NCBI GenBank assembly: GCA_025966435.1
Contig: JAICRQ010000041.1
Coordinates: 1 to 12,877, forward strand
Reading direction: 5' to 3'
Source: Anaerolineales bacterium
GTDB lineage: Bacteria; Chloroflexota; Anaerolineae; Anaerolineales; Villigracilaceae
DNA: 12,877 nucleotides
Below the pieces are notes generated by a model. The model saw only the letters and a program-made list of their open reading frames with translations, made no database searches and was not told the DNA's origin. This document shows, in pieces, positions 1-5,143 of this stretch; the first letter of the stretch is position 1; every line of letters begins with the position of its first letter. Position numbers and translations under genes: made by a program.

Positions 1-1
1 C

Positions 2-904
2 GAGATCGCCACATCCGACATCGAGACGCTCGCCCGCGAGCTCAACCTCAAAGACACCACACCCACCACCCTCAACGCGTTGTATTCCTCCTTTAGAGGG
101 GAGTGGTTTGAAGCCTTCCGCTCGATGAACCGCGAAGAGGTGGAAGTGGAGGATGAAAAGGGACGCATCAAGAAGGTGCCGCATTCTGACAGCGTCGCCG
201 CCTGGGCGAACGCCAACGGCGTCAACGTGACCGCCGCCGAAGCCCTGCACGACAAGCTCCGCCGCCTGTTCAGCAAACCCTACATCGTGGACCGTCCCGC
301 CAAGGACAGCGTGCGCGAGATCATCGAGTCGCTCGAAGCCGGGCAGCACGTGGTGCTCTCGTTCGGCGAGTTCGAAAGCGACCTGGATTACCTGTTAGTG
401 TCGAACCTCCTGACTCGTAAAATCCGCTCTGCCTGGGAGCACAAGACCAACGAGTTCCGCTCGCATGGCAAACAGGAGCCGCGCCAGCTCATCATCGTGG
501 TGGAGGAAGCCCACAAGCTGCTCAACCGCGAGATGGCTGCCCAGACGACCTTCGCCACCATCGCCCGTGAGCTGCGCAAATACTACGTCACCCTCCTGAT
601 CGTCGACCAGCGCCCATCGCAGATCTACGACGAAGTACTCTCACAGCTCGGGACGCGTATCTCCGGCTGGCTCGGTGACGAGGACGATATCCATGCCGTC
701 CTCTCAGGTCTTTCCGGACGAGATGCCTTGCGTGGCATGTTGGCAAGGCTCCAACCAAAAGAGGAAGTGCTTCTGCTCGGCTGGGGCGTCCCGATGCCGC
801 TGCCGGTGAAATCCCGCCGCTACGACGATGCCTTCTGGAAGAGCCTGCTCAAAGGCGACAGCAAACGGAGCAAGGAAGAGAACATCAAAGAGCTGGGATT
901 CTAA
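2..904 (+). CDS. HerA/DUF87-type ATPase, C-terminal part (cut by left edge)
   Basis: The open frame is already running at base 2, so the true start and the Walker A P-loop lie outside the window; the TTG at 80 is an internal codon. Visible are a strand ending in LSFGEF followed by a helix, a Walker B-like segment LIIVVEEAHKLL (about 488-523) with the acidic pair that would coordinate Mg and activate water, and VTLLIVDQRPSQI, which matches the sensor strand of HerA/FtsK-superfamily hexameric ATPases. The ending, GWGVPMPLPVKSRR followed by a charged tail, is also typical. In this family the protein is a DNA-translocating ATPase, often paired with a NurA nuclease in DNA end processing, or a stand-alone DUF87 ATPase. 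No NurA gene is visible, so the exact role is open. Base composition is GC-rich, like the other core genes here. Confidence 0.85.
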   Translation, partial: EIATSDIETLARELNLKDTTPTTLNALYSSFRGEWFEAFRSMNREEVEVEDEKGRIKKVPHSDSVAAWANANGVNVTAAEALHDKLRRLFSKPYIVDRPAKDSVREIIESLEAGQHVVLSFGEFESDLDYLLVSNLLTRKIRSAWEHKTNEFRSHGKQEPRQLIIVVEEAHKLLNREMAAQTTFATIARELRKYYVTLLIVDQRPSQIYDEVLSQLGTRISGWLGDEDDIHAVLSGLSGRDALRGMLARLQPKEEVLLLGWGVPMPLPVKSRRYDDAFWKSLLKGDSKRSKEENIKELGF

Positions 905-951
905 AAGTAGGGCGGGTTGGCTGCGTAGCGGCCTGATGAGGGCAACCCGCC
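903..951 (+). repeat. Dispersed hairpin repeat, family 2, copy 1
   Basis: Starts inside the stop codon of the ATPase gene. The arms GGCGGGTTG (911-919) and CAACCCGCC (943-951) are perfect complements around a 23-nt loop. A second copy with the same AAAAGTAGGGCGGGTTGG lead-in and a shorter, divergent loop lies at 3042-3087. Conserved arms with a variable loop point to selection on the stem; it may act as a terminator or mRNA 3' end stabiliser. Confidence 0.7.
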
Positions 952-964
952 AAAGATGATTCAA

Positions 965-990
965 CAGGGGCGGACAGCTGTCCGCCCCTG
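965..990 (+). repeat. GC-rich palindromic repeat, family 1, copy A (terminator-like)
   Basis: A perfect 26-bp palindrome: an 11-bp stem CAGGGGCGGAC / GTCCGCCCCTG closed by the tetraloop AGCT, followed by TTTG. Near-identical stems occur at 1690-1713 and 2262-2285, with a diverged relative at 4246-4272. It lies after the ATPase gene and just before the mntA promoter; the last bases of its 3' arm supply part of the proposed -35 box. Both terminator and insulator roles are possible. Confidence 0.75.
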
Positions 991-1022
991 TTTGATTCAC
1001 GAACCTGTACTATAATTTATCC
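988..1022 (+). promoter_or_regulatory. Promoter of mntA-hepT, predicted leaderless
   Basis: A perfect TATAAT box occupies 1011-1016, and the ATG begins exactly 6 nt later at 1023, where transcription should start. A weak -35 CTGTTT (988-993) sits 17 nt upstream of the -10. There is no Shine-Dalgarno sequence before the ATG (TTATCC). The layout therefore predicts a leaderless mRNA. The same spacing recurs before the gene at 4014 on the other strand. Confidence 0.55.
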
Positions 1023-1331
1023 ATGCAGAGCAAGAAATTCACCCTTCCACGCAAGGAAATCGAAGAATTCTGCAAACGCTGGAGCATTACCGAGTTCTCC
1101 GTGTTTGGCTCTGTTCTGCGCGAGGATTTCAGCGCCGACAGTGACATTGACGTTCTCGTGACGATTGACACAAAAGCACAGATTGGACTATTTGAACTCA
1201 TTGACATGAAGCTTGAACTTGAAAAGATGTTCAAACGTCCAGTGGACCTTGTGGAGAAGGAAGGGTTACGCAATCCTTATCGTAGGCAGGAAATCTTACT
1301 CACCGCGCAGGTCGTCTATGCCGCTGGATGA
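1023..1331 (+). CDS. mntA: MntA-type nucleotidyltransferase antitoxin
   Basis: A 102-aa minimal nucleotidyltransferase of the Pol-beta fold. The signature GS-X10-DxD is exact: G29-S30, then D41-I-D43; a third carboxylate, D75, lies in KRPVDLV. Known MntA antitoxins transfer AMP units from ATP to a tyrosine of the partner HEPN toxin (HepT) and thereby silence its RNase activity. The hepT frame begins at 1318, 14 nt before this stop, the close coupling expected of the pair. The ATG at 1023 has no Shine-Dalgarno but sits 6 nt below a perfect -10 box, so translation is probably leaderless. Codon use is more AT-rich than in the flanking ATPase gene, which fits horizontal transfer. The family call is firm; cognate activity is inferred from context. 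Confidence 0.88.
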   Translation: MQSKKFTLPRKEIEEFCKRWSITEFSVFGSVLREDFSADSDIDVLVTIDTKAQIGLFELIDMKLELEKMFKRPVDLVEKEGLRNPYRRQEILLTAQVVYAAG

Positions 1332-1666
1332 GCAGGCAAAATCCTATCTATGGGATATTCGGGAAGCAGCGCGTGAAATTGAAGAATTTTTACGCGGGGT
1401 TAAGTTCCATGAATTTGAAAAAAAATAAAGTGCTTCGCTACGCCATCGAACGGCAATTGCTTGTGATTGGTGAAGCTGCAGTCCATATCTCCCCTCAATT
1501 CCGCAAAAATCATTCTGAGATTAATTGGGCACGATTGATAGAACTACGTAACGTGCTTGCGCATGAATATGGCGAAACGTTGACAAACCGCGTTTGGCTC
1601 GCTGCGACAGATGGTTTGCCTGAATTCCTCCAACCTTTGGAGGATCTACTATCTGAACAGGAATGA
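1318..1666 (+). pseudogene. hepT: HepT-type HEPN RNase toxin (DUF86), frameshifted at an A8 tract
   Basis: The gene starts at ATG 1318, overlapping mntA by 14 nt. Its first 36 codons (MPLDEQAKSYLWDIREAARE...) end at TAA 1426-1428, directly after eight adenines at 1418-1425. The rest continues in the +1 frame from about 1427 to TGA 1664-1666. Removing one A gives HEFEKNKVLRYAIERQ and a normal 115-aa HepT. The downstream part holds the RNase motif RNVLAHEY, an exact RX4HXY (R77, H82, Y84 of the restored protein), where Y84 is the residue MntA AMPylates in studied systems. HepT is an mRNA or tRNA-cleaving toxin. The break could be a sequencing slip, true inactivation, phase variation or transcriptional slippage; an ATG at 1328 in the downstream frame would not give the natural N-terminus. 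Confidence 0.85.
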
Positions 1667-1689
1667 AGGAATAAGGATTTTAATTTTGT

Positions 1690-1713
1690 AGGGGCGGACG
1701 GCTGTCCGCCCCT
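1690..1713 (+). terminator. Intrinsic terminator of mntA-hepT (palindrome family 1, copy B)
   Basis: A 10-bp stem AGGGGCGGAC / GTCCGCCCCT closed by tetraloop GGCT, running into TTTTT (1713-1717), 24 nt after the hepT stop. The stem matches copy A at 965 and copy C at 2262. Confidence 0.75.
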
Positions 1714-1746
1714 TTTTGAACCGGCAATACACAAAGGAAACGGGAG

Positions 1747-2238
1747 ATGCTTTACTTACTGATTCGTTTTCTACATATTGCCAGCGCCATCTGGTTCCTG
1801 GGCGGAATCCTGGCTCGCCAGATCGTGCGCACCCACGCCAAACGGACAGACGATGTGCGGCGTTTTGCCGCGATGAGCGAGGCGGCAGGGCGTATCGAAA
1901 GCACAATGGTCATCCCCGGCAACCTGGCGGTCATCGTGTTTGGGGTCATTGTGAGTCTGCTGATCGGCGCGCCAATTTTTGGGTTTCTGCAGGGCGCCGA
2001 GCGCAACTGGCTGCTGGTGAGCAATATCATCCTGCTGCTGGGATTCCTGAATGTGCCTCTGATATTCCTGCCCCGCGGCAAGCTGTTCCGTGCTGCCCTG
2101 GAGGACGCCCTCGCAAAAGGGCAGATGACTCCCGAGCTGCGCGCTCACCTCGATGACCCGGTTGTGCGAATTGCCCACACCTATGAACTGGTCTCGATGG
2201 TGGCGATCGTCTACTTAATGGTATTCAAGCCGTTCTAG
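1747..2238 (+). CDS. DUF2269-like integral membrane protein
   Basis: A 163-aa protein with four probable membrane helices, at about residues 1-24, 55-75, 88-108 and 144-162. The first helix holds RFLHIASAIWFLGGI, with an intramembrane His (H10) and a GG pair; this opening, with a short cytoplasmic helical linker (about 25-53), matches my recollection of DUF2269. That family has no established function; intramembrane histidines have prompted comparison with haem-binding or copper-resistance-type membrane proteins, but nothing here settles it. The start at 1747 is supported by AAAGGA (1734-1739) 7 nt upstream. The gene stands alone between two GC-rich hairpins and has no operon partner. Confidence 0.75.
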   Translation: MLYLLIRFLHIASAIWFLGGILARQIVRTHAKRTDDVRRFAAMSEAAGRIESTMVIPGNLAVIVFGVIVSLLIGAPIFGFLQGAERNWLLVSNIILLLGFLNVPLIFLPRGKLFRAALEDALAKGQMTPELRAHLDDPVVRIAHTYELVSMVAIVYLMVFKPF

Positions 2239-2261
2239 GCATCTTGGAATTGGAATTTTGC

Positions 2262-2285
2262 AGGGGCGGACACCGGTCCGCCTCT
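2262..2285 (+). repeat. GC-rich palindromic repeat, family 1, copy C
   Basis: Stem AGGGGCGGAC / GTCCGCCTCT with tetraloop ACCG and one G·T pair, 23 nt after the DUF2269 gene. It is preceded by GGAATTTTGC, close to the TAATTTTGTA before copy B, so the repeat unit extends a little 5' of the stem. It probably acts as a terminator, although the T-run is interrupted (TCTTCATT). Confidence 0.65.
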
Positions 2286-2297
2286 CTTCATTAATAT

Positions 2298-2330
2298 GTC
2301 ATTGCGAGCGCTTTCTGCGAAGCAATCTCC
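2298..2330 (+). repeat. GTCATTGCGAG...GCGAAGCAATCTC interspersed repeat
   Basis: GTCATTGCGAGCG, a short loop, then GCGAAGCAATCTCC. From memory, this imperfect palindrome (ATTGC/GCAAT ends) is a common interspersed repeat in many bacterial genomes. Only one copy lies in the window, so the family assignment rests on recall rather than on local comparison. It marks the start of a non-coding, rearranged-looking stretch before the truncated pentapeptide gene. Confidence 0.5.
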
Positions 2331-2395
2331 TCCTTAAATGGATGGAGCTCATCAAAGAGTCGACTCCGTTAAACGAGAGACACTGGCACCGCACG

Positions 2396-2463
2396 TGATT
2401 TGCGTAAGCAAATCATGCAGGTGTTGCCTCGGTCGTGGCGCTAAAGCGCCATTCTGCAGAATG
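2396..2463 (+). repeat. Cluster of three perfect inverted repeats
   Basis: Three perfect hairpins lie within 68 nt: TGATTTGC-GTAA-GCAAATCA (2396-2415), TGGCGCT-AA-AGCGCCA (2436-2451) and CATTCTG-CAGAATG (2450-2463). The second contains an in-frame TAA (2442-2444) that closes the frame upstream of the pentapeptide repeats; the third lies inside repeat-coding sequence. This is the apparent junction where the upstream part of the next gene was lost. Confidence 0.6.
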
Positions 2464-2492
2464 CCATCTTTGCAGGCTCCAACCTGTCTGGT

Positions 2493-2999
2493 GTGGATAT
2501 GCGGAACAGCGATTTGCGCGGTGCAGATCTAAGCTTCACGACTCTTTGGTACGTGTCTCTGAACAATGCCGATCTCCACAATGCGAATCTGCTGGGCGCC
2601 AGGCTTAGAGTTGGCACCAACCTGAGCGGCATCGCCTGGGGAAACACCACCTGTTCCGACAGCAGCAACAGCGACGACAATGATGGCGATAACTTCACCT
2701 GCGAGAGCAACTTTATTGTCAATCAGCCGCCGACGGTTTCCTTGACCTCACCCGCCAACAATGCAACGGTAAGCAGAGGCGCCAATGTGACGATCAGCGC
2801 CACCGCCGCGGATCCGGATGGACCCGTGGACCGAGTGGAATTTTTCGCAAACGGTGTACGGATAGGTAGCGACTCCTCCGTGCCCTACAGTATTGTCTGG
2901 CGATCGACGATCCGTGGCACCTTTACGATAACCGCCAGGGCTTATGATTTTGATGGTGGCGTGACGACCAGCGCTCCTGTTACTGTACGCGTAAAATAA
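2493..2999 (+). CDS. 5'-truncated pentapeptide-repeat / bacterial Ig-like protein
   Basis: The earliest usable start is GTG 2493 (ATG 2499 is the alternative), with no convincing ribosome binding site. The same frame is open back to TAA 2442-2444 and already encodes pentapeptide repeats there (AILQN AIFAG SNLSG), so the annotated start lies inside the repeat array. From the GTG: pentapeptide repeats at about residues 1-45 (SDLRG, ADLSF, ADLHN, ANLLG), a Cys-containing Asp/Ser-rich linker (C54, C70), then a single Ig-like domain at about 78-168 (PPTVSLTSPANNATV ... VEFFANGVRIGSD ... PYSIVW) resembling PF17957/Big_7. Such proteins are normally exported, yet no signal peptide remains. I read it as the C-terminal remnant of a larger surface or secreted protein, probably not expressed as a functional product. 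Confidence 0.6.
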   Translation: MDMRNSDLRGADLSFTTLWYVSLNNADLHNANLLGARLRVGTNLSGIAWGNTTCSDSSNSDDNDGDNFTCESNFIVNQPPTVSLTSPANNATVSRGANVTISATAADPDGPVDRVEFFANGVRIGSDSSVPYSIVWRSTIRGTFTITARAYDFDGGVTTSAPVTVRVK

Positions 3000-3041
3000 T
3001 CGACTGCTTGAAAGAGTGCGCTACACCTGTAGCAGATCGAC

Positions 3042-3087
3042 AAAAGTAGGGCGGGTTGGTTGCGAAGCGCCCTGTGGGCAACCCGCC
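3042..3087 (+). repeat. Dispersed hairpin repeat, family 2, copy 2
   Basis: The arms GGCGGGTTG (3050-3058) and CAACCCGCC (3079-3087) are identical to those at 911-951; the lead-in AAAAGTAG is also shared. The loop is 20 nt and differs from copy 1 in both sequence and length. It lies 43 nt after the pentapeptide/Ig gene. Confidence 0.7.
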
Positions 3088-3100
3088 TGGAGTGAGTTCA

Positions 3101-3138
3101 CGAGGTGTGGACATACACGTAGTGCAGTCCGTACCTCG
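3101..3138. other. Long interrupted inverted repeat (possible structured RNA)
   Basis: The segments pair symmetrically: CGAGGT with ACCTCG, GGAC with GTCC and CAC with GTG, separated by small symmetric or near-symmetric internal loops (GT opposite GT). That is 13 pairs in a 38-nt element with a GTA apical loop. It lies in the non-coding gap 3000-3194 between two convergent transcription units. It may be a bidirectional terminator, although no T-run adjoins it, or a small structured RNA element. Confidence 0.4.
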
Positions 3139-3194
3139 GGGTTAATGTCATGTCCTGAAATCAGATTTTGGGTGAGAGGAAGGACAATACAGAA

Positions 3195-3770
3195 CTAGGC
3201 AGACTCTTTCAGAACGCGCTCCCACAGATCGCTGACGTGGAGCTCGGCTGCCCATTGACGCAGATATTCCAGGTCAAGTTCGCCCGCCCGGGTTTTCAAC
3301 ACACCGAGGATATCGCGCCATTGTCGGTCTGAGACTTCGCCGCCCATGCGGTACCATTCGAGTTTCGAGAGAATTGTATCTTCAGGGCTGGCGAATTTCG
3401 CGCTCATTTCCGTTTCGAAAGAGAATGTTTGTCTTTGCGCCCGGTCAAGTTGTGCTTGCAGGAAAGGTCGTGGTCGCGGGATGAAAACATCCACTTTGAA
3501 CATGGTCTCACGATGAATGATGTTGAAGCTGGAGTTACGCTGAATGGATTCGGCGATCATTTCTTCATCAATATAAAACTCGCCCTGTAACGCCGAGACA
3601 AACGCCTGCAGATGTTCAGGGCGCATCTCCACGACGATATCTGAGTCCTGTGTGGTGCGCACCATGCCATACAACGTGCTGGCAAGCGAACCTGCGATCA
3701 GATAAGGGGCGCCGAGTTTCTCGAAAACGTCCGTGACCTTGAGAGTGACTTCGATAGGCTCATTCTGCAC
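3195..3770 (-). CDS. Pol-beta-fold nucleotidyltransferase (DUF6036/AbiEii-like), second gene of a two-gene module
   Basis: I prefer the GTG start at 3770 because GGGGAG lies 7 nt upstream; ATG at 3785 is the alternative and has a poor binding site. The 191-aa product has the core AGSLASTLYG (G27-S28), a DxD at D42-S-D44 (TTQDSDIVVEM) and a third acidic residue at D94 in MFKVDVF, the three metal ligands expected of an active Pol-beta nucleotidyltransferase. The C-terminal half (SPEDTILSKLEWY ... RQWRDILGVL ... EYLRQWAAEL) is helical and conserved in proteins I recall from Chloroflexota. It overlaps the stop of the upstream 84-aa gene by 11 nt, so the two are translationally coupled. By analogy with MntA and AbiEii it could modify RNA or a partner protein, but substrate and function are unknown. 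Confidence 0.8.
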   Translation of the reverse strand: MQNEPIEVTLKVTDVFEKLGAPYLIAGSLASTLYGMVRTTQDSDIVVEMRPEHLQAFVSALQGEFYIDEEMIAESIQRNSSFNIIHRETMFKVDVFIPRPRPFLQAQLDRAQRQTFSFETEMSAKFASPEDTILSKLEWYRMGGEVSDRQWRDILGVLKTRAGELDLEYLRQWAAELHVSDLWERVLKESA

Positions 3771-4014
3771 GATAGATCTCCCCATAGACCTCGCGCGCCA
3801 GTTCTTCCCCAAGCAATAGATCCGCCAACCTGCGGCGGAGCTCGGTTTCGGGCGCATTTGGATATCTGGAACGCAGCCCTGCGAGCGCCAGGATGCGGAC
3901 AGTGGCGTTGAGCTGTGCAAGCATGTGCATCTTGCGCGTGGGGCTCGCCTGCCGCCATAATTCGATCTGCATCTGCTCAATTTTGGGATGTGTATCAGAA
4001 TACAGGGCGCTCAT
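3760..4014 (-). CDS. Conserved 84-aa helical protein, first gene of the nucleotidyltransferase module
   Basis: The product reads MSALYSDTHPKIEQMQIELWRQ, then SPTRKMHMLAQLNATVRILALAGLR and a charged helix ETELRRRLADLLLGEELARE. It appears all alpha-helical and soluble, and I do not recognise a named domain. I recall similar proteins preceding nucleotidyltransferases of the type encoded next to it, which fits the 11-nt overlap here. ATG 4014 has no Shine-Dalgarno but lies exactly 6 nt downstream of a TATACT box, so the mRNA is probably leaderless. A toxin-antitoxin or regulator-enzyme relation is a reasonable guess and no more. Confidence 0.7.
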   Translation of the reverse strand: MSALYSDTHPKIEQMQIELWRQASPTRKMHMLAQLNATVRILALAGLRSRYPNAPETELRRRLADLLLGEELAREVYGEIYRAE

Positions 4015-4049
4015 GAGGCTAGTATATCAGCACTATCCAGACCCAACAG
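4015..4049 (-). promoter_or_regulatory. Promoter of the 84-aa/nucleotidyltransferase module, predicted leaderless
   Basis: On the minus strand: CTGTTG (4049-4044), 17-nt spacer, TATACT (4026-4021), 6 nt, then ATG at 4014. This copies the arrangement before mntA (CTGTTT, 17 nt, TATAAT, 6 nt, ATG). No Shine-Dalgarno sequence precedes the ATG (AGCCTC). Confidence 0.5.
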
Positions 4050-4064
4050 GTCTCACCACGTCCC

Positions 4065-4217
4065 CCGCGCGATGATATCACTCTAGACAATGTTGCCCAG
4101 GCGCTGCGCCAAGCCTTGCAGCACGAAGTTAAAACCCATGCCTAGAAATTGGCAAGCCGCGTGGAGCTGCATGGGGCGCGCATTGCTGCCGAACGACTGG
4201 CGAGAGAATTCGGTTAG
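4065..4217 (+). pseudogene. Coding relic broken by in-frame stops, unidentified
   Basis: One frame reads like protein: DDITLDNVAQALRQALQ-HEVKTHA, TAG (4143-4145), KLASRVELHGARIAAERL-AREFG, TAG (4215-4217). Amphipathic Ala/Leu/Arg patterning continues across the first stop, which suggests decayed coding sequence rather than chance. The pattern loosely resembles the C-terminal helices of UDP-type glycosyltransferases, but that identification is weak. No start codon or ribosome binding site is visible, and the rest of the gene is missing. The relic lies between the module promoter at 4015-4049 and the terminator-like hairpin at 4246. Confidence 0.35.
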
Positions 4218-4245
4218 TCGGTCGAGTGGGAATAGATGGAGGGGC

Positions 4246-4274
4246 AAGGGACGGACGTAATGTCCGTCCCTTTT
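4246..4274 (+). terminator. Rho-independent terminator-like hairpin (diverged family 1)
   Basis: An 11-bp perfect stem AAGGGACGGAC / GTCCGTCCCTT with loop GTAAT and TTTT at the 3' side. The core GGGACGGAC differs by little from the GGGGCGGAC arm of copies A-C. It probably terminated the decayed gene just upstream and now insulates the restriction-modification genes. Confidence 0.7.
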
Positions 4275-4315
4275 CAAACCACTAAGTATATTAAGTTCTT
4301 AACACGAATTACAAA

Positions 4316-4344
4316 GGTTGTCTGGGTAAACACGGTTTTATAAT
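4316..4344 (+). promoter_or_regulatory. Candidate promoter of the nuclease gene
   Basis: A perfect TATAAT (4339-4344) preceded by a weak -35, GGTTGT (4316-4321) at 17 nt. It leaves a leader of roughly 45 nt before ATG 4396, which carries its own GGTGGAG binding site. Confidence 0.4.
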
Positions 4345-4395
4345 AGAAAATAGATTGTCCTCAAAGCAACGTTTAAGGTTGGTGGAGATTTCATC

Positions 4396-5115
4396 ATGAA
4401 ACAACATGAAGCTGTCATCATTGCACTGGAGAAATTGGGTGGTCAAGCAACACTTGGCGACCTCTATCGTGAAACAATGAAAATCGAAGGCCCCCAATGG
4501 ACAGGTAAAACTCCATTTGCAAATATTCGCCGAATCGTCCAACAGCGACCAGAGATCTTCAAAGTTCGACCTGGCTTATGGGCATTGAAGTCTTATCAGA
4601 AGAAGCTTGGGCTAGTTGAAAACGCGGATAAAGATAAAAGCCAAGTTGCACAAAATCATTCTTATTATCAGGGCATTCTTTTAACAATTGGAAATTTACG
4701 TGGATATAAGACATTTTCCCCAAACCAGGATAAGAACAGGCTCTTTGTAAATCAGCCGCTGAAAGATGTTCGGACCCTTCAAGAAATCCCGGCATTTAGT
4801 TATGAGGAGTTTACCAGAATGTGCAGCACCGTTGACGTGGTTTGGTTCAATGATCGATTAATGCCCAAAAGCTTATTTGAAGTTGAGCACTCCACCGACT
4901 TTCAAAACTCGCTCATCAAGTTCAGTGATTTGCAAGATTTCTACACAAGAATGATCATTGTGACGGACGACAACCGAAAACGGGAGTTCTTGCAAAAGAT
5001 ACAAAGTTCAGTTTTTACCGGGATTGCAAAACGAGTGGATTTCCTAGGATACGAGTCTTTGGTAAAGCAGTATGAAATGGATGTATTGAAATCTAACCAG
5101 ATATTCTTACTTTAG
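4396..5115 (+). CDS. HARE-HTH restriction endonuclease-like protein
   Basis: A 239-aa protein. Residues 1-68 form a HARE-HTH-type winged helix (HEAVIIALEKLGGQATLGDL ... TGKTPFANIRRIVQ ... FKVRPGLWAL), a DNA-binding module known from restriction enzymes. After a polar linker, residues about 88-225 form a predicted nuclease domain: YQGILLTIGNLRGYKTFSPNQD, then VDVVWFNDR (D147) and FEVEHSTDFQNSLIKF (E162, E164). The order Asp, then Glu-x-Glu fits a divergent PD-(D/E)XK fold in which the usual Lys is replaced. A DNA methyltransferase follows on the same strand, so the pair is most likely a type II-like restriction-modification system. The start is supported by GGTGGAG 9 nt upstream. The gene is clearly AT-richer than its flanks, as expected of an acquired system. 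Recognition sequence unknown. Confidence 0.75.
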   Translation: MKQHEAVIIALEKLGGQATLGDLYRETMKIEGPQWTGKTPFANIRRIVQQRPEIFKVRPGLWALKSYQKKLGLVENADKDKSQVAQNHSYYQGILLTIGNLRGYKTFSPNQDKNRLFVNQPLKDVRTLQEIPAFSYEEFTRMCSTVDVVWFNDRLMPKSLFEVEHSTDFQNSLIKFSDLQDFYTRMIIVTDDNRKREFLQKIQSSVFTGIAKRVDFLGYESLVKQYEMDVLKSNQIFLL

Positions 5116-5143
5116 CTTGCAAGGAAAGTAACTTATCCAATTT

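Noticed and set aside
1716..2156. 146-codon plus-strand open frame overlapping the DUF2269 gene
   Set aside because: Arg/Pro/Gly-rich shadow translation in another frame; the DUF2269 frame has membrane helices and a proper binding site.
2338..2532. 64-codon plus-strand frame with several Cys residues
   Set aside because: It runs through three perfect hairpins and in the wrong frame across the pentapeptide repeats; no recognisable pattern.
903..3087. Repeated GC-rich units considered as a CRISPR array
   Set aside because: Copies are hundreds of bases apart, have no regular spacers and no cas genes; they are dispersed hairpins.
3016..3198. 60-codon plus-strand frame
   Set aside because: It covers repeat family 2 and the symmetric hairpin; no binding site and no protein-like pattern.
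3771..3980. Long N-terminal extension of the minus-strand nucleotidyltransferase up to 3980
   Set aside because: The extension overlaps the well-formed 84-aa gene and is low-complexity Arg/Ser/Cys; the GTG at 3770 has a good GGGGAG site.
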